64,000 nt of DNA from Hyphomicrobium sp. 99 (GCF_000384335.2 NZ_KQ031382.1:2243545-2307544), one strand, 5' to 3'. Positions 38,205-48,108 are shown, counted from the stretch's first letter. The notes: generated by a model not told the origin, from the sequence alone. Numbers and translations are program-made.

Positions 38205-39236
38205 ATGCAACGAACGCCCGAAATGCGAACCGCCGATCTCGTCGCCGCGCTCAAAGCCGCGGCTGAGCCGACGCGTCTGCGCATTTTGCTGCTGCTCGCG
38301 GGCGGCGAACTCAACGTCAAGGATTTGACCCTGATCCTCGGCCAAAGTCAGCCGCGCATTAGCCGCCACCTGAAGCTCCTGTGCGAGGCGGGCCTGATAG
38401 AGCGGTTCAGGGACGGCAGCTGGGTCTATTTTCATATTTCCGACCGCCAGCCGGGCGGCCGCTTGGCGCTGCGCCTCGTGTCGGACGTCGATCCCTCCGA
38501 AGCCTCGGTTCGGCGCGACCGTGAACGCGCCGAAGCCCTGAAGCGCGAGCGCGAGGCTGCTGCTCAAACATTCTTCGAACAGCACGCTGCCGATTGGGAT
38601 CGGATCCGCACTCTGCACGTCGCCGAAAACGACGTTGAAGCCGCGATGCGCCGAGCGATTGGCGACGGGCCGTTTGGCCTGTTCGTCGATCTCGGAACGG
38701 GAACGGGCCGCACGCTCGAACTCTTCGCCGACCGGTTTACGCGCGGGCTCGGCCTCGACGTCAACCAGGCCATGCTCAACTACGCCAACGCCAATCTGAA
38801 ATCCAAGGGCTGCGTCAACGCCCAGGTGCGCCACGGCGATATCTATTCGCTTTCGCTCGCGGACCGTCAGGCTGACGTCGTCGTTATGCATCAGGTTCTG
38901 CATTTTCTATCAGATCCGGCGCTCGCCATTCGCGAAGCCGCACGCGTTCTGGCACCCGGCGGCAGGCTGCTGATCATCGATTTCGCACCGCACGACTTGG
39001 AGTTCTTGCGAACGCGAGAAGCACACGAGCGACTGGGCTTTGCGCACGACCAAGTCGCAGGCTGGCTGACCGACGCCGGACTTGTTCCCAAGTCGACCGA
39101 AGATCTGAAGCCCAAGGCCGACGATCGCGAAGAAATTTTGACCGTTACGATCTGGCTGGCGGAACGCCCCGAGGCGCAGACATCGGTCGCAAGAACAAGC
39201 GCACCCATCGAGGAAGTGCGCGAGAGGGCAAGCTGA
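38205..39236 (+). CDS. sahR: ArsR family regulator fused to a SAM-dependent methyltransferase domain (SahR-like)
   Basis: A 343-residue two-domain protein. The first ~85 residues are an ArsR winged helix (LKAAAEPTRLRILLLLAGGELNVKDLTLILGQSQPRISRHLKLLCEAGLIER). Residues from about 140 carry a class I methyltransferase Rossmann domain (VDLGTGTGRTLELFADRF, later LAPGGRLLIIDFAPHD). I recall that proteobacterial SahR, the regulator of the methionine cycle, has this layout and senses S-adenosylhomocysteine. It overlaps metF by one base (TGATG). The ATG at 38193 lies inside the -10 element and operator, so I prefer 38205; 38223 is also possible. The methyltransferase-like domain probably acts as a SAH/SAM sensor. 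Confidence 0.82.
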   Translation: MQRTPEMRTADLVAALKAAAEPTRLRILLLLAGGELNVKDLTLILGQSQPRISRHLKLLCEAGLIERFRDGSWVYFHISDRQPGGRLALRLVSDVDPSEASVRRDRERAEALKREREAAAQTFFEQHAADWDRIRTLHVAENDVEAAMRRAIGDGPFGLFVDLGTGTGRTLELFADRFTRGLGLDVNQAMLNYANANLKSKGCVNAQVRHGDIYSLSLADRQADVVVMHQVLHFLSDPALAIREAARVLAPGGRLLIIDFAPHDLEFLRTREAHERLGFAHDQVAGWLTDAGLVPKSTEDLKPKADDREEILTVTIWLAERPEAQTSVARTSAPIEEVRERAS

Positions 39237-40144
39237 TGGCACAAGAACGCAAAAGCAAACTACTCGGATCGGGTGACATCCTCGTCAGCTTCGAATTTTT
39301 TCCGCCGAAGACGGAGAAGATGGAGGAAACGCTTTGGTCTTCGATCACGCGGCTTGCTCCGCTCGGCCCCGAATTCGTTTCGGTGACTTACGGTGCGGGC
39401 GGATCGACGCGCGAGCGCACCCACGCGACCGTCACGCGCATCCTCAAGGAAACGCCTCTGAAGCCCGCGGCTCATCTCACCTGTGTCGACGCCACGAAGG
39501 AAGAGGTGGACGCGGTTGCTAAGACGTATTGGGACGAAGGCGTTCGCCACATCGTCGCTTTGCGCGGTGATCCTGCGCAAGGCACCGGCACAAAGTATGA
39601 GCCCTTTCCGGGCGGCTACAAAAATGCCGCCGATCTGGTCGCGGGCTTGAAGCGCATCGCCGATTTCGAGATCTCAGTCGCAGGCTACCCCGAGACGCAT
39701 CCGGAAAGCCCGTCGGTGGAAGCCGACCTCGAAAATCTGAAAGCCAAGGTCGATGCCGGCGCAGATCGCATCATCACGCAATTCGGCTTTGATAACGTCT
39801 ACTTCCTCCGCTTTCTCGAGCGTGCGCGTGCGGCAGGCATATGGGTGCCGATTTCTCCGGGCATCGTGCCCATCCATAACTTCAAGCAGGTCGCAGGTTT
39901 TGCGAAGCGCGCCGGCGCCAGCGTGCCGTCATGGCTCGCCCGCCGTTTCGAAGGACTGGAAGACGACAGCGCCACGTCCCATCTTGTCGGGGCGGCCGTT
40001 GCGACCGAGCAGGTGATGGACCTCGTCGATGAGGGCATCAAGAAATTCCACTTTTACACGTTGAACCGCGCTGATCTCGTTTACGCAATTTGCCACCTGC
40101 TGGGCTTGCGCTCAGTTAGACCGGCGAACGCCGACGCAGCGTGA
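39236..40144 (+). CDS. metF: 5,10-methylenetetrahydrofolate reductase
   Basis: A 302-residue FAD enzyme that reduces methylene-THF to methyl-THF, the methyl donor for methionine synthase. [17 protein letters not shown] at residues 17-33 holds the catalytic glutamate, [20 protein letters not shown] follows the FAD loop, and the TIM barrel continues with HIVALRGDP and [18 protein letters not shown]. The stop of the upstream regulator and this ATG overlap (TGATG), so the two are coupled. metH is split into the next two genes, giving one transcript that covers reduction and transfer of the methyl group. Confidence 0.96.
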   Translation: MAQERKSKLLGSGDILVSFEFFPPKTEKMEETLWSSITRLAPLGPEFVSVTYGAGGSTRERTHATVTRILKETPLKPAAHLTCVDATKEEVDAVAKTYWDEGVRHIVALRGDPAQGTGTKYEPFPGGYKNAADLVAGLKRIADFEISVAGYPETHPESPSVEADLENLKAKVDAGADRIITQFGFDNVYFLRFLERARAAGIWVPISPGIVPIHNFKQVAGFAKRAGASVPSWLARRFEGLEDDSATSHLVGAAVATEQVMDLVDEGIKKFHFYTLNRADLVYAICHLLGLRSVRPANADAA

Positions 40145-40169
40145 AATAACAGAACAATCGAGGCGTGAC

Positions 40170-41231
40170 ATGAGACGCAAACCAAGTTGGGCCGCGTTGG
40201 AAAAGGCTGCAAGCGAACGCATCCTGATCATCGACGGCGCGATGGGCACGATGATCCAGCGGTACAAGCTCGGCGAAGAACATTATCGCGGCGAGCGCTT
40301 CGCGGATCATTCGAAGGACATCAAGGGGAATAACGATCTCCTCGTTCTGACCCAGCCTGAGATCATCCAGGAGATCCACGGCAAGTATCTGCAAGCGGGC
40401 GCCGACATCATCGAGACGAATACGTTCAATGCGCAGCGCATATCCATGGCCGACTACCACATGGAAGAGCTGTCCTATGAGATGAACGTCGAGGCGGCAA
40501 AGCTCGCGCGCCACGCTGCCGATGAGTGGACGAAGAAGACACCGGAGAAACCGCGCTTCGTCGCAGGCGCCGTCGGGCCGACCAACCGCACGGCTTCGAT
40601 CTCGCCGGACGTCAACAATCCGGGCTTCCGCAACACCAGCTTCGATGAACTGCGCGAAGCCTATAAGGAGCAGGTGAGGGGGCTGATCGACGGCGGCTCG
40701 GACATCATCCTGATCGAGACGATCTTCGACACATTGAACGCTAAAGCCGCGGGCTTCGCGACGCTCGAAGTGTTCGAGGAAAAGGATCTCGAGCTGCCGA
40801 TCATGATTTCCGGAACGATCACCGACCGCTCGGGCCGGACGCTCTCGGGTCAAACGGCTGAAGCTTTCTGGTACTCGATGAGGCACTTGAAGCCATTCTC
40901 GATCGGGCTCAACTGCGCGCTCGGCGCCGAGCTGATGCGGCCATACATTGCCGAACTTTCGCATGTGGCCGACGTGCGCATCTCGGCCTATCCGAATGCG
41001 GGCCTGCCGAACGCGATGGGCGAGTATGACGAAAGTCCGGACGACATGGCCTGCAAAGTCGAGCCGTGGCTTGCCGACGGCTTGATCAACATCGTCGGCG
41101 GCTGCTGCGGCTCGACGCCAGATCACATCGAACATATCGCGAGCCACGCGAAAGCCTATAAACCGCGCGCATTGCCGGAGCATACGCCCCGCCTGCGTCT
41201 TTCCGGCCTCGAACCGTTCGTCCATGGGTGA
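40170..41231 (+). CDS. metH: Methionine synthase, homocysteine-binding subunit (MetH N-terminal half)
   Basis: The 353-residue homocysteine S-methyltransferase domain of cobalamin-dependent methionine synthase as a separate protein. [24 protein letters not shown] opens the barrel, and the zinc thiolate site is Cys249 (NCALGAE) with Cys312 and Cys313 ([14 protein letters not shown]). In E. coli this domain is residues 1-350 of one 1227-residue MetH. The stop at 41231 lies inside the start region of the next gene, which encodes the rest, so the two parts probably associate. The split form is known in other Alphaproteobacteria, such as Caulobacter, as I remember. GAGG lies 5 bases before the ATG. 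Confidence 0.94.
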   Translation: MRRKPSWAALEKAASERILIIDGAMGTMIQRYKLGEEHYRGERFADHSKDIKGNNDLLVLTQPEIIQEIHGKYLQAGADIIETNTFNAQRISMADYHMEELSYEMNVEAAKLARHAADEWTKKTPEKPRFVAGAVGPTNRTASISPDVNNPGFRNTSFDELREAYKEQVRGLIDGGSDIILIETIFDTLNAKAAGFATLEVFEEKDLELPIMISGTITDRSGRTLSGQTAEAFWYSMRHLKPFSIGLNCALGAELMRPYIAELSHVADVRISAYPNAGLPNAMGEYDESPDDMACKVEPWLADGLINIVGGCCGSTPDHIEHIASHAKAYKPRALPEHTPRLRLSGLEPFVHG

Positions 41232-43935
41232 ACAGAGCACAATGACCACAGCCAACGCCGCGCAGTCCTTCATCAACATTGGCGAGCGCACAAACGTCAC
41301 GGGTTCAGCGAAGTTTCGCAAGCTGATCGAGCAGAACGATTATGCGGGTGCTCTCGCAGTCGCGCGTCAGCAAGTCGAAGCGGGCGCGCAGATCATCGAC
41401 GTCAACATGGACGAAGGCCTGCTCGACTCCGAACGGGCGATGACGACGTTCCTCAACCTGATCGCGTCCGAGCCCGACATCAGCCGCGTGCCGATCATGA
41501 TCGACAGTTCCAAATGGAGCGTCATCGAAGCGGGCCTGAAGTGCGTGCAAGGCAAGCCGATCGTCAATTCGATTTCCATGAAGGAAGGCGAGGGGCCGTT
41601 CCTCGAACATGCCCGCAAGGTTTTGCGCTACGGCGCCGCCGTCGTCGTCATGGCGTTCGACGAAGCGGGCCAAGCCGACACGATCGAACGCAAGGTCTCG
41701 ATCTGCGAGCGCGCCTACAAACTGTTGACCGAGAAAGTCGGGTTTCCGCCGGAAGACATCATCTTCGATCCCAACATCTTCGCCGTGGCGACCGGCATCG
41801 AAGAACACAACGGATACGGTATCGCCTTCATCGAGGCCGCGCGTCAGATCAAGGAAAAGATGCCACTCGCCCACATCTCGGGCGGCGTCTCCAACCTGTC
41901 ATTCGCCTTCCGCGGAAACGAGCCCGTTCGCGAAGCGATGCATTCCGTGTTTCTCTACCATGCCATTCAAGCCGGCATGGACATGGGCATCGTCAATGCC
42001 GGACAGCTTGCGCTCTATGACGACATTCCGGCCGAGCTGCGCGATCTCTGCGAGGACGTGATCCTCAATCGCCGCCCGGACGCAACCGATCGTCTTCTCG
42101 AAGCCGCGCCGAAATTCAAAGGCGACGGCAGCGGCCAGAAGGCGAAGGAGAAAGATCTGACCTGGCGTGAAGCGCCGGTCGAAGCGCGTCTTACGCACGC
42201 ACTCGTGCATGGCATCACCGATTTCATCGAAGTCGATACGGAAGAGGCGCGCGCCAAGGCAGAAAAGCCGCTGCACGTCATCGAAGGCCCGCTGATGGCG
42301 GGCATGAATGTCGTCGGCGACCTCTTCGGCGCCGGCAAGATGTTCCTTCCGCAGGTCGTGAAGTCGGCGCGCGTGATGAAGCAGGCCGTCGCCTACCTGC
42401 AGCCTTACCTCGAAGCCGAGAAGAAAGCCTCGGGCCTCGATCAAAAGCCTGCCGCAGGCAAAATCCTGATGGCGACCGTCAAGGGTGACGTGCACGACAT
42501 CGGCAAGAACATCGTCGGCGTCGTACTCCAGTGCAACAACTACGAGGTGATCGACCTCGGCGTCATGGTGCCCGCCGCGAAAATTCTCGAGACGGCGAAG
42601 AAGGAAAAGGTCGATATGATCGGCCTCTCCGGACTCATTACACCGTCGCTCGACGAAATGTGCTTCGTTGCAGGCGAGATGGAGCGCGAAGGATTCTCGA
42701 TGCCGCTGCTGATTGGCGGCGCGACGACCAGCAAGGTGCACACGGCCGTCAAGATCAATCCGAACTACAATCGCGGACAGGCCGTCTATGTTCTCGACGC
42801 GAGCCGCGCCGTCGGCGTCGTTTCGAAATTGCTTTCCGATACCGACAACGCATCCTACGTCCAGGATATCAAGACCGAGTACGCCAAGGTTCGCGAGTCC
42901 CATCTCGCCAACGAGGCGCGCAAGCAACGCATTACGCTCAAGGCGGCGCGTGACAACAAGTTCAAGATCGATTGGCCGACGTTCAAGCCGGTAAAGCCAA
43001 GCTTCCTCGGCTCGCGCAGCTTCTCGAATTTCAACCTCGCCTCGCTCGTTCCCTACATCGACTGGACGCCATTCTTCCAGACCTGGGAACTCGCGGGCCG
43101 CTATCCGCAAATCCTGACCGACAACAAAGTCGGCTCGGAAGCGAAGAAGCTCTTTGACGACGCGCAGGCGTTGTTGAAGCGCATGGTTGCCGAGAAGTGG
43201 GTGACGGCGTCTGGTGTCGTCGGCTTCTGGCCAGCGAACAGCATTGGCGACGATATCGCGCTGTATGAAGATGACACGCGATCGGGCGAGATCGCGACGC
43301 TCCATACGCTGCGCCAGCAAATCGCCCGCGACCCGAACCGCAACCGCGCGCACACGGCGCTCTCTGATTTCATCGCGCCGAAAGAAACGGGTGTCGCCGA
43401 TTACATCGGTACCTTCGCCGTGACGGCGGGTCTTGGCGAAGAAGAAGCGATCGAACGCCACATCAAAAAGACCGACGACTACAATCGCATCATGGCGAAA
43501 GCGCTATGCGATCGTCTCGCCGAAGCCTTTGCCGAGGCCATGCACGAAAAGGTCCGCAAGGAGCTTTGGGGCTATGCGAAGAGCGAAAAGCTGACGGCGG
43601 ACGATTTGATCCTCGAGAAGTATCAAGGCATCCGTCCGGCGCCGGGCTATCCCGCTCAGCCCGACCACACGGAGAAGGCGACGATCTGGAACCTGATGGA
43701 CGTTGAAAAGACCACCGGCATCACGTTGACGGAAAGCTACGCGATGTGGCCGGGTTCATCCGTGTCGGGACTGTATTTCGCAAATCCCGAAAGCCATTAT
43801 TTCGGAGTCGGCAAGGTCGAGCGCGATCAGGTCGAGGACTACGCGGCACGCAAGGGCTGGACCGTCGAAGAAGCGGAACGTTGGCTTGCACCGGTTCTGA
43901 ATTACGAGCGCTCAAGCGCCGCCGCGGCTGCCTGA
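41224..43935 (+). CDS. metH: Methionine synthase, folate-, cobalamin- and SAM-binding subunit (MetH C-terminal part)
   Basis: The 903-residue remainder of MetH. Residues 1-300 are the methyl-THF (pterin) domain ([43 protein letters not shown]). About 310-400 is the cobalamin cap helix domain. Residues 420-560 form the B12 Rossmann domain with the DxHxxG motif (GDVHDIGKN, Asp422 and His424, His424 being the cobalt ligand). About 590-903 is the SAM-binding reactivation domain ending with [15 protein letters not shown]. It overlaps the N-terminal-half gene by 8 bases if the start at 41224 is used; an internal ATG at 41242 is an alternative. Together the two gene products equal one canonical MetH. 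Confidence 0.95.
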   Translation: MGEQSTMTTANAAQSFINIGERTNVTGSAKFRKLIEQNDYAGALAVARQQVEAGAQIIDVNMDEGLLDSERAMTTFLNLIASEPDISRVPIMIDSSKWSVIEAGLKCVQGKPIVNSISMKEGEGPFLEHARKVLRYGAAVVVMAFDEAGQADTIERKVSICERAYKLLTEKVGFPPEDIIFDPNIFAVATGIEEHNGYGIAFIEAARQIKEKMPLAHISGGVSNLSFAFRGNEPVREAMHSVFLYHAIQAGMDMGIVNAGQLALYDDIPAELRDLCEDVILNRRPDATDRLLEAAPKFKGDGSGQKAKEKDLTWREAPVEARLTHALVHGITDFIEVDTEEARAKAEKPLHVIEGPLMAGMNVVGDLFGAGKMFLPQVVKSARVMKQAVAYLQPYLEAEKKASGLDQKPAAGKILMATVKGDVHDIGKNIVGVVLQCNNYEVIDLGVMVPAAKILETAKKEKVDMIGLSGLITPSLDEMCFVAGEMEREGFSMPLLIGGATTSKVHTAVKINPNYNRGQAVYVLDASRAVGVVSKLLSDTDNASYVQDIKTEYAKVRESHLANEARKQRITLKAARDNKFKIDWPTFKPVKPSFLGSRSFSNFNLASLVPYIDWTPFFQTWELAGRYPQILTDNKVGSEAKKLFDDAQALLKRMVAEKWVTASGVVGFWPANSIGDDIALYEDDTRSGEIATLHTLRQQIARDPNRNRAHTALSDFIAPKETGVADYIGTFAVTAGLGEEEAIERHIKKTDDYNRIMAKALCDRLAEAFAEAMHEKVRKELWGYAKSEKLTADDLILEKYQGIRPAPGYPAQPDHTEKATIWNLMDVEKTTGITLTESYAMWPGSSVSGLYFANPESHYFGVGKVERDQVEDYAARKGWTVEEAERWLAPVLNYERSSAAAAA

Positions 43936-44626
43936 AACGAAACGACAAAAAAAATCGGCGCGGTCCACATCGGTACCGCGCCGCATGGTCGTTTGGCTCG
44001 CGCCAGACATCCCAGAAATAGTCCCCCGTCTCATTGGCTCCTTGGAGCATCGCGCGTGGGATTACTGTTTCAGGCACTTCCTCCAGACGGTCGCTCTCAA
44101 AGGGTCCCGAGCACGACCTATTCACGAAATCCAAACGACAATTTTCCCGCAAGAGTTAAAGTCGGTCTCGCGGAGCCTTGCCAATATCCCCGAGGTCGAG
44201 GCCTTGGAATTCGTCTCGCTCTCTTCGAAGCTTGGCGCGAAAGCTATGCAACGGCGCATGGGGGTGACAAGCGAAAAGCATTTTGCGTCGCAGAAGCAGA
44301 CGTCGATCCCAAGCCATCATGAGACGGTGATCTAAGCCATTGTTAATGGTTAGAAACCCCTCGCAATGGGTGCGGCTCGCCCCGCCGATTGACCGGCAGT
44401 AGTCGAAAAGTCCCGCAAAACCTCAATTAGTTGAATCTGAGTGCAGCCGCCGTCCGATTGGCTTCGGCCGGGAAAATAACGCAGATGCGCCGCACAATAA
44501 TGATCCAAAAATATTTCGCTTGCATTCGCCGCGAGAGGACGCCGTCCGCCGAAATCCGGCGGCATGAAAGTTTTGCGACTCATGCCGGCATCAGCAACAC
44601 TGGCTAAGACGCATGCAACCGGTTCG
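43936..44626. other. Long intergenic stretch without a recognised gene
   Basis: About 690 bases lie between metH and the GNAT gene. The only open frames (for example 43985-44335 on the plus strand and 44350-44679 on the minus strand) have no similarity to known families and no good start signals. The first part holds a hairpin with a T-run on the minus strand, listed separately. No tRNA or recognised structured RNA is seen. Confidence 0.6.
43947..43983 (-). terminator. Minus-strand hairpin terminator in the metH 3' region
   Basis: A perfect 9-bp stem (CGGCGCGGT and ACCGCGCCG, 10-base loop) is preceded on the plus strand by eight A, so on the minus strand it is a hairpin followed by TTTTTTTT. 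It is therefore an intrinsic terminator for a minus-strand transcript that would come from the 690-base gene-free stretch or from the GNAT operon. It lies 20 bases after the metH stop and may also stabilise the metH message. Confidence 0.75.
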
Positions 44627-45127
44627 CTAGTCGGTCGCGATCCGCTTTCGAAAAAGGACTTCCGCTGTTCCCTCGGCAATCAGGCCATCGACCGACGCGA
44701 GACGAACAAAGCCGTGCCGCTCATAGAAAGTTTGCGCGCCAACATTGAATTCAGATGCGGCGACCCAAAGATTTCGGGCGCCATCCGCTCGAGCTGTATT
44801 CTCGAACCAGCAAAGAGCCGAGCGCCCAAAACCCCGGCGATGAAATGCCGGGAGCACTCCTAAAAACTGCAGATACGGTCCCCGGAGCCAATTGCTCCGG
44901 ATAACAATTGCACCCGCGAGCGCATCATCCGCGATGATCTGAAACCGCTGCGCGCCGGGTTCCTCCCTCGCCAGAAACGCAGCGAGCGTTGCGCCCGTAT
45001 AGGCGTAATGCGCCCAGGGATCGAGCCGCGCGAGTGCACCTCCGAGGCTTTGCGCCGCCTCGACCGTCATCGGTTGAAACGTCACCGTTGAACCAGGAAC
45101 CGAAACCGGCAAGGTGTCCTCGGCCAT
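44627..45127 (-). CDS. GNAT family N-acetyltransferase
   Basis: A 166-residue acetyltransferase. LGVLPAFHRRGFGRSALCWFENTARADG near residues 89-116 is motif A with the acetyl-CoA pyrophosphate loop (RRGFGR). YERHGFVRLASVDG near 138-151 is the closing strand. Start at 45127 follows the stop of the polysaccharide deacetylase gene by one base, so translation is coupled. The acceptor is unknown; the two upstream genes are a polysaccharide deacetylase and an enoyl-CoA hydratase-like protein. The ORF extends to 45196 but only within the neighbour gene. Confidence 0.85.
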   Translation of the reverse strand: MAEDTLPVSVPGSTVTFQPMTVEAAQSLGGALARLDPWAHYAYTGATLAAFLAREEPGAQRFQIIADDALAGAIVIRSNWLRGPYLQFLGVLPAFHRRGFGRSALCWFENTARADGARNLWVAASEFNVGAQTFYERHGFVRLASVDGLIAEGTAEVLFRKRIATD

Positions 45128-45128
45128 T

Positions 45129-46226
45129 TCAGTGATCGGTCGCAACGGGCTTTTGCGGAGCTTTCTTCGCCGTCTTCGATTTGGAGGACGGCGCAAGAGC
45201 GATATTCGCGCTGCTTTTGGCGGGAGCGCTCAGAGAATGCTGAAGCGCGCCGAGGAAATCATAGCGATTGGTGTCGCCGGGTTTGCGATCATAACATTCG
45301 GACGTGATCACTGGCTTGCCCATCGTCATCAGCTCGCTGACGGTCACGAACTTGTAGCCCTTCGCTTTTAGTTTCGGAATGGCGATCGTAAGCGCTTCGG
45401 CGGTGTGCCAGCCGCGCCCGTTCGCGTGATTGACGATGATCGAACCGGGCTTTGCTTCATTCACCATGGCCTGCGCTATGCGCTCCGCTGAAACGTGCGG
45501 ATCGGGATCGCCCGTCGCGACATCCCATTGGATTGCGAGCATGCCTGCATCGTTGACGGCCTTCATCGAAGCGTCGTTGCAGGCCCCATAGGGAAACCGG
45601 AAAAGTTTCGGTTGCTCGGGAATGCTGCTCATCGCGTTCTGCGATGAGGCAACGCACTGTTGAGATGCGAAGCGGGTGCGCGCGTCTCCATACGCCTTCT
45701 GCGGAGCAAGCACCTGCTGCGTTACGGCAGCCGGCTGCAGAAGGCGTAAGTTTGCGTGTGTTTCCGTATGATTGCCGATTTCGAACAGCGGATCTGCCAT
45801 CAGCTGTTCGGTGCGCGATCCGTGAGAAACAATCCACTTGCCCCCTGCAAAGAAGGTCGCTTTGACGCCCTGCTGGCGCAAGTAATCGAAGATCCGGCCG
45901 TCATAACCGGCGATCTCTCCGCGCTGCTCGCAAAGATCGAAAGTCAGCGCGATCGCCTTCTCGCCGGCAGGAAGAGTAACGCGGCGGATCGCGCCGCGTA
46001 GCTCGTTCGGAACGGGCGACGCTGACGTAAAGCCGTTCAGCTTGATCGCGGCATCGAAGGTGTGATTGCCCTTCGCGGCAACTTCTTCTCCCGGCCGGGC
46101 GGCAAGGGCGCTCTGAGAAAAGCACGCGTTGAGCAATCCACTGTCACCGGCAGATGCAGCGGTCGCGCCCAGGCACGCAAACGCCATGTTGCCGATAATC
46201 CGAAACCACTCGATCCGCTGGGTCAC
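45129..46226 (-). CDS. Polysaccharide deacetylase family protein
   Basis: A 365-residue exported NodB-type carbohydrate esterase. From GTG 46226, which follows the upstream gene's TAA by one base, a hydrophobic signal segment is at residues 8-27. The NodB motif 1 is altered, ALTFDLCEQRG with Asp97, where the canonical form has TFDDG. Motif 2 is GNHTETHANL with zinc ligands His153 and His157, motif 3 RFPYGACN, and IIVNHANGRGWHTAEAL the later histidine motif. The C-terminal 30 residues are a lysine- and alanine-rich tail. It would remove N- or O-acetyl groups from a periplasmic or surface glycan. Confidence 0.87.
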   Translation of the reverse strand: MTQRIEWFRIIGNMAFACLGATAASAGDSGLLNACFSQSALAARPGEEVAAKGNHTFDAAIKLNGFTSASPVPNELRGAIRRVTLPAGEKAIALTFDLCEQRGEIAGYDGRIFDYLRQQGVKATFFAGGKWIVSHGSRTEQLMADPLFEIGNHTETHANLRLLQPAAVTQQVLAPQKAYGDARTRFASQQCVASSQNAMSSIPEQPKLFRFPYGACNDASMKAVNDAGMLAIQWDVATGDPDPHVSAERIAQAMVNEAKPGSIIVNHANGRGWHTAEALTIAIPKLKAKGYKFVTVSELMTMGKPVITSECYDRKPGDTNRYDFLGALQHSLSAPAKSSANIALAPSSKSKTAKKAPQKPVATDH

Positions 46227-46227
46227 G

Positions 46228-47031
46228 TTATCTGCCTTTGAATGCTGGTTTGCGCTTTTCGAGAAATGCACGGCGGCCTTCGGCATAGTCTTCGCTTTCG
46301 AAACATGCCGTGACGACGGCGTCCAGACGGGCCATGTCCGGATTCTCCGGGTGACGGGAAATCTCGTCGATCACCTGCTTCGCAGCCGCCACCGAGAGCG
46401 GCGCGTTCGCGGCAATCTCCAGCGCAAGGGTCCGGACGGTCGCCTCGAGTTCGGCCGTCGGCACGAGTTGGGAGACAAGACCCATGGCTTCCGCGTCGGC
46501 AGACCGGAAACGGCGTCCGGTGAATAGCAGTTCCTTGGCGCGAGCGGCGGGAACCGCGGTAAGTATTGGCCTTATCCAGCGGGCGTTGTAGCCAATTCCA
46601 AGCTTGGCGGCCGGAATGGCGAACTGGCTCGCATCGTCCGCGATCCGCATGTCGCAACACAAAGCCAGCCCAAGACCACCACCGAGACAAAAACCGTGAA
46701 TCATGGCGATCGTCGGTTTCGGGCAGCCCATGAGGGCGTTGAAGGCGGCGTCGTTCAACGCGTCGTAGGTCTTGGCGGCATCGCCAGTTCGGGAATTTTC
46801 GAACTCGGAAATATCGGCGCCGGCCGAAAACGCCTTGTCACCCGCACCCCGGAAAATGACGACCCTGACATCGGGGTCGGCCACGGCTTTCGCTATCGCC
46901 TCGGGAATTGCCCCCCACATGGACGCCGTGAGCGCGTTCATCCGTGCGGGGTTATCGGCCGTAATCCAGCCGATGGCTCCGTCCTTTTGATATTTGAGCG
47001 ACGGGCTGGCGACTTCCGCAGCTTGAGCCAT
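46228..47031 (-). CDS. Enoyl-CoA hydratase/isomerase family protein, catalytic glutamates absent
   Basis: A 267-residue crotonase-fold protein. RGAGDKAFSAGADISEFENS (61-80) and IHGFCLGGGLGLALCCDMRIA (111-131) form the two oxyanion-hole strands. In classical enoyl-CoA hydratase a glutamate stands in GGGxE and a second in the later PE; here they are Gly121 and Ala141 (FAIPAAKLG). The protein is therefore unlikely to be a simple hydratase and may be an isomerase, decarboxylase-like or non-catalytic member. A TTG at 47040 also starts the frame, but ATG 47031 has GAAGGA upstream. It heads a unit with the polysaccharide deacetylase and GNAT genes. Confidence 0.85.
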   Translation of the reverse strand: MAQAAEVASPSLKYQKDGAIGWITADNPARMNALTASMWGAIPEAIAKAVADPDVRVVIFRGAGDKAFSAGADISEFENSRTGDAAKTYDALNDAAFNALMGCPKPTIAMIHGFCLGGGLGLALCCDMRIADDASQFAIPAAKLGIGYNARWIRPILTAVPAARAKELLFTGRRFRSADAEAMGLVSQLVPTAELEATVRTLALEIAANAPLSVAAAKQVIDEISRHPENPDMARLDAVVTACFESEDYAEGRRAFLEKRKPAFKGR

Positions 47032-47253
47032 TGATCCCAATTCCTTCTATCCGGGCGTCCATCAAGCCGCAATAAAACGGCCCGCGAACCGGGGACAGGG
47101 CGGCAGATGCACGCGGAGCCCGGAAAGTGTATAAGTTAATATGCGCCGTCGATTGACCGGGGTTTAGACCGGGGTTAATCGGCTGTTGCTAATTTGGACC
47201 GGTCCGCTCGTGCGGGCCTGGCAACGACCTCACTCCCGCGTTAGAGGCAAAAC

Positions 47254-48087
47254 GTGTCAAACACGAAGACAGCCACATCGAAGTCGAAGGTCCAAATCGT
47301 CGATCCGATCTGGGAACAGATTCGCTCCGAAGCGGATGCCGCGATGAAGACCGAGCCGGCGCTCGGCAGCTTCATTTTTGCAACCATCCTCAGCCATCAG
47401 ATGCTGGAAGATGCCGTCTGCCATCGGCTCGCTCAGCGCTTGAATCACACCGACGTCGACGCCGGTCTGATCTCGCAGACATTCCAGAGCGTTCTGGCGG
47501 AGCAGCCGGGCCTGGGCGCGATCTTCCGCGCCGATCTCCAGGCGGTGTACGACCGTGATCCGGCCTGCACCCGTTATCTCGACCCGCTGCTCTACTACAA
47601 GGGCTTCCACGCCCTCGTGACCTATCGTTTCGCGCACGCGCTTTGGAAGAGCCGCCGCTACGATTTCGCGCTGTACCTGCAAAGCCAGTCGTCGCGCATC
47701 TTCGCAGTCGACATTCATCCGGCGGCAGTGTTCGGCAGAGGCATCATGCTCGACCACGCGACAGGCTTCGTCGTGGGCGAGACGGCCGTCGTCGGTGACA
47801 ACTGCTCGTTCCTGCACGCGGTGACACTTGGCGGCAGCGGCAAAGAGATGGGTGACCGTCATCCGAAGATCGGCGATAACGTGCTGGTCGGTGCGGGGGC
47901 CAAGATACTCGGAAATATCAAGATCGGGCATTGCTCGCGGGTGGCCGCCGGCTCGGTGGTTCTCGCCGAAGTGCCCCCCAACGTAACCGTCGCCGGAGTG
48001 CCTGCGAAAATCGTCGGTAGCGCAGGTTGCGCCGAACCCGCCCGTTCCATGGATCAGGGTTGGGTTGATGATTTCGGCGGCCTCTGA
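47254..48087 (+). CDS. cysE: Serine O-acetyltransferase
   Basis: The 277-residue enzyme that makes O-acetylserine for cysteine synthesis. The N-terminal helical domain (residues 14-145) includes DPACTRYLDPLLYYKGFHALVTYRFAHALW, the CysE signature. The C-terminal left-handed beta helix has hexapeptide repeats with the acetyl-CoA site GIMLDHATGFVVGETAVVGDNCSFLHAVTLGGSGKEMGDRHPKIGDNVLVGAGAKILGNI. It starts with GTG after AGAGG. The tail beyond residue 255 is the feedback-inhibition and CysK-docking region. It leads a three-gene plus-strand unit with DUF3126 and gamma-carbonic anhydrase genes. Confidence 0.96.
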   Translation: MSNTKTATSKSKVQIVDPIWEQIRSEADAAMKTEPALGSFIFATILSHQMLEDAVCHRLAQRLNHTDVDAGLISQTFQSVLAEQPGLGAIFRADLQAVYDRDPACTRYLDPLLYYKGFHALVTYRFAHALWKSRRYDFALYLQSQSSRIFAVDIHPAAVFGRGIMLDHATGFVVGETAVVGDNCSFLHAVTLGGSGKEMGDRHPKIGDNVLVGAGAKILGNIKIGHCSRVAAGSVVLAEVPPNVTVAGVPAKIVGSAGCAEPARSMDQGWVDDFGGL

Positions 48088-48108
48088 AATTCGTCTAGGA
48101 GAGAGAAA

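Noticed and set aside
40145..40169. A SAM riboswitch in front of the metH genes
   Set aside because: Only 25 bases separate metF and metH, and the operon leader before the regulator is too short for such an element.
40116..41321. A 401-codon minus-strand frame
   Set aside because: It is the shadow of the metH N-terminal gene.
41899..43461. A 520-codon open frame on the minus strand
   Set aside because: It is antisense to the metH C-terminal gene, with no family resemblance.
43985..44335. A 116-codon plus-strand frame after metH
   Set aside because: It has no ribosome-binding site, no similarity and irregular codon use.
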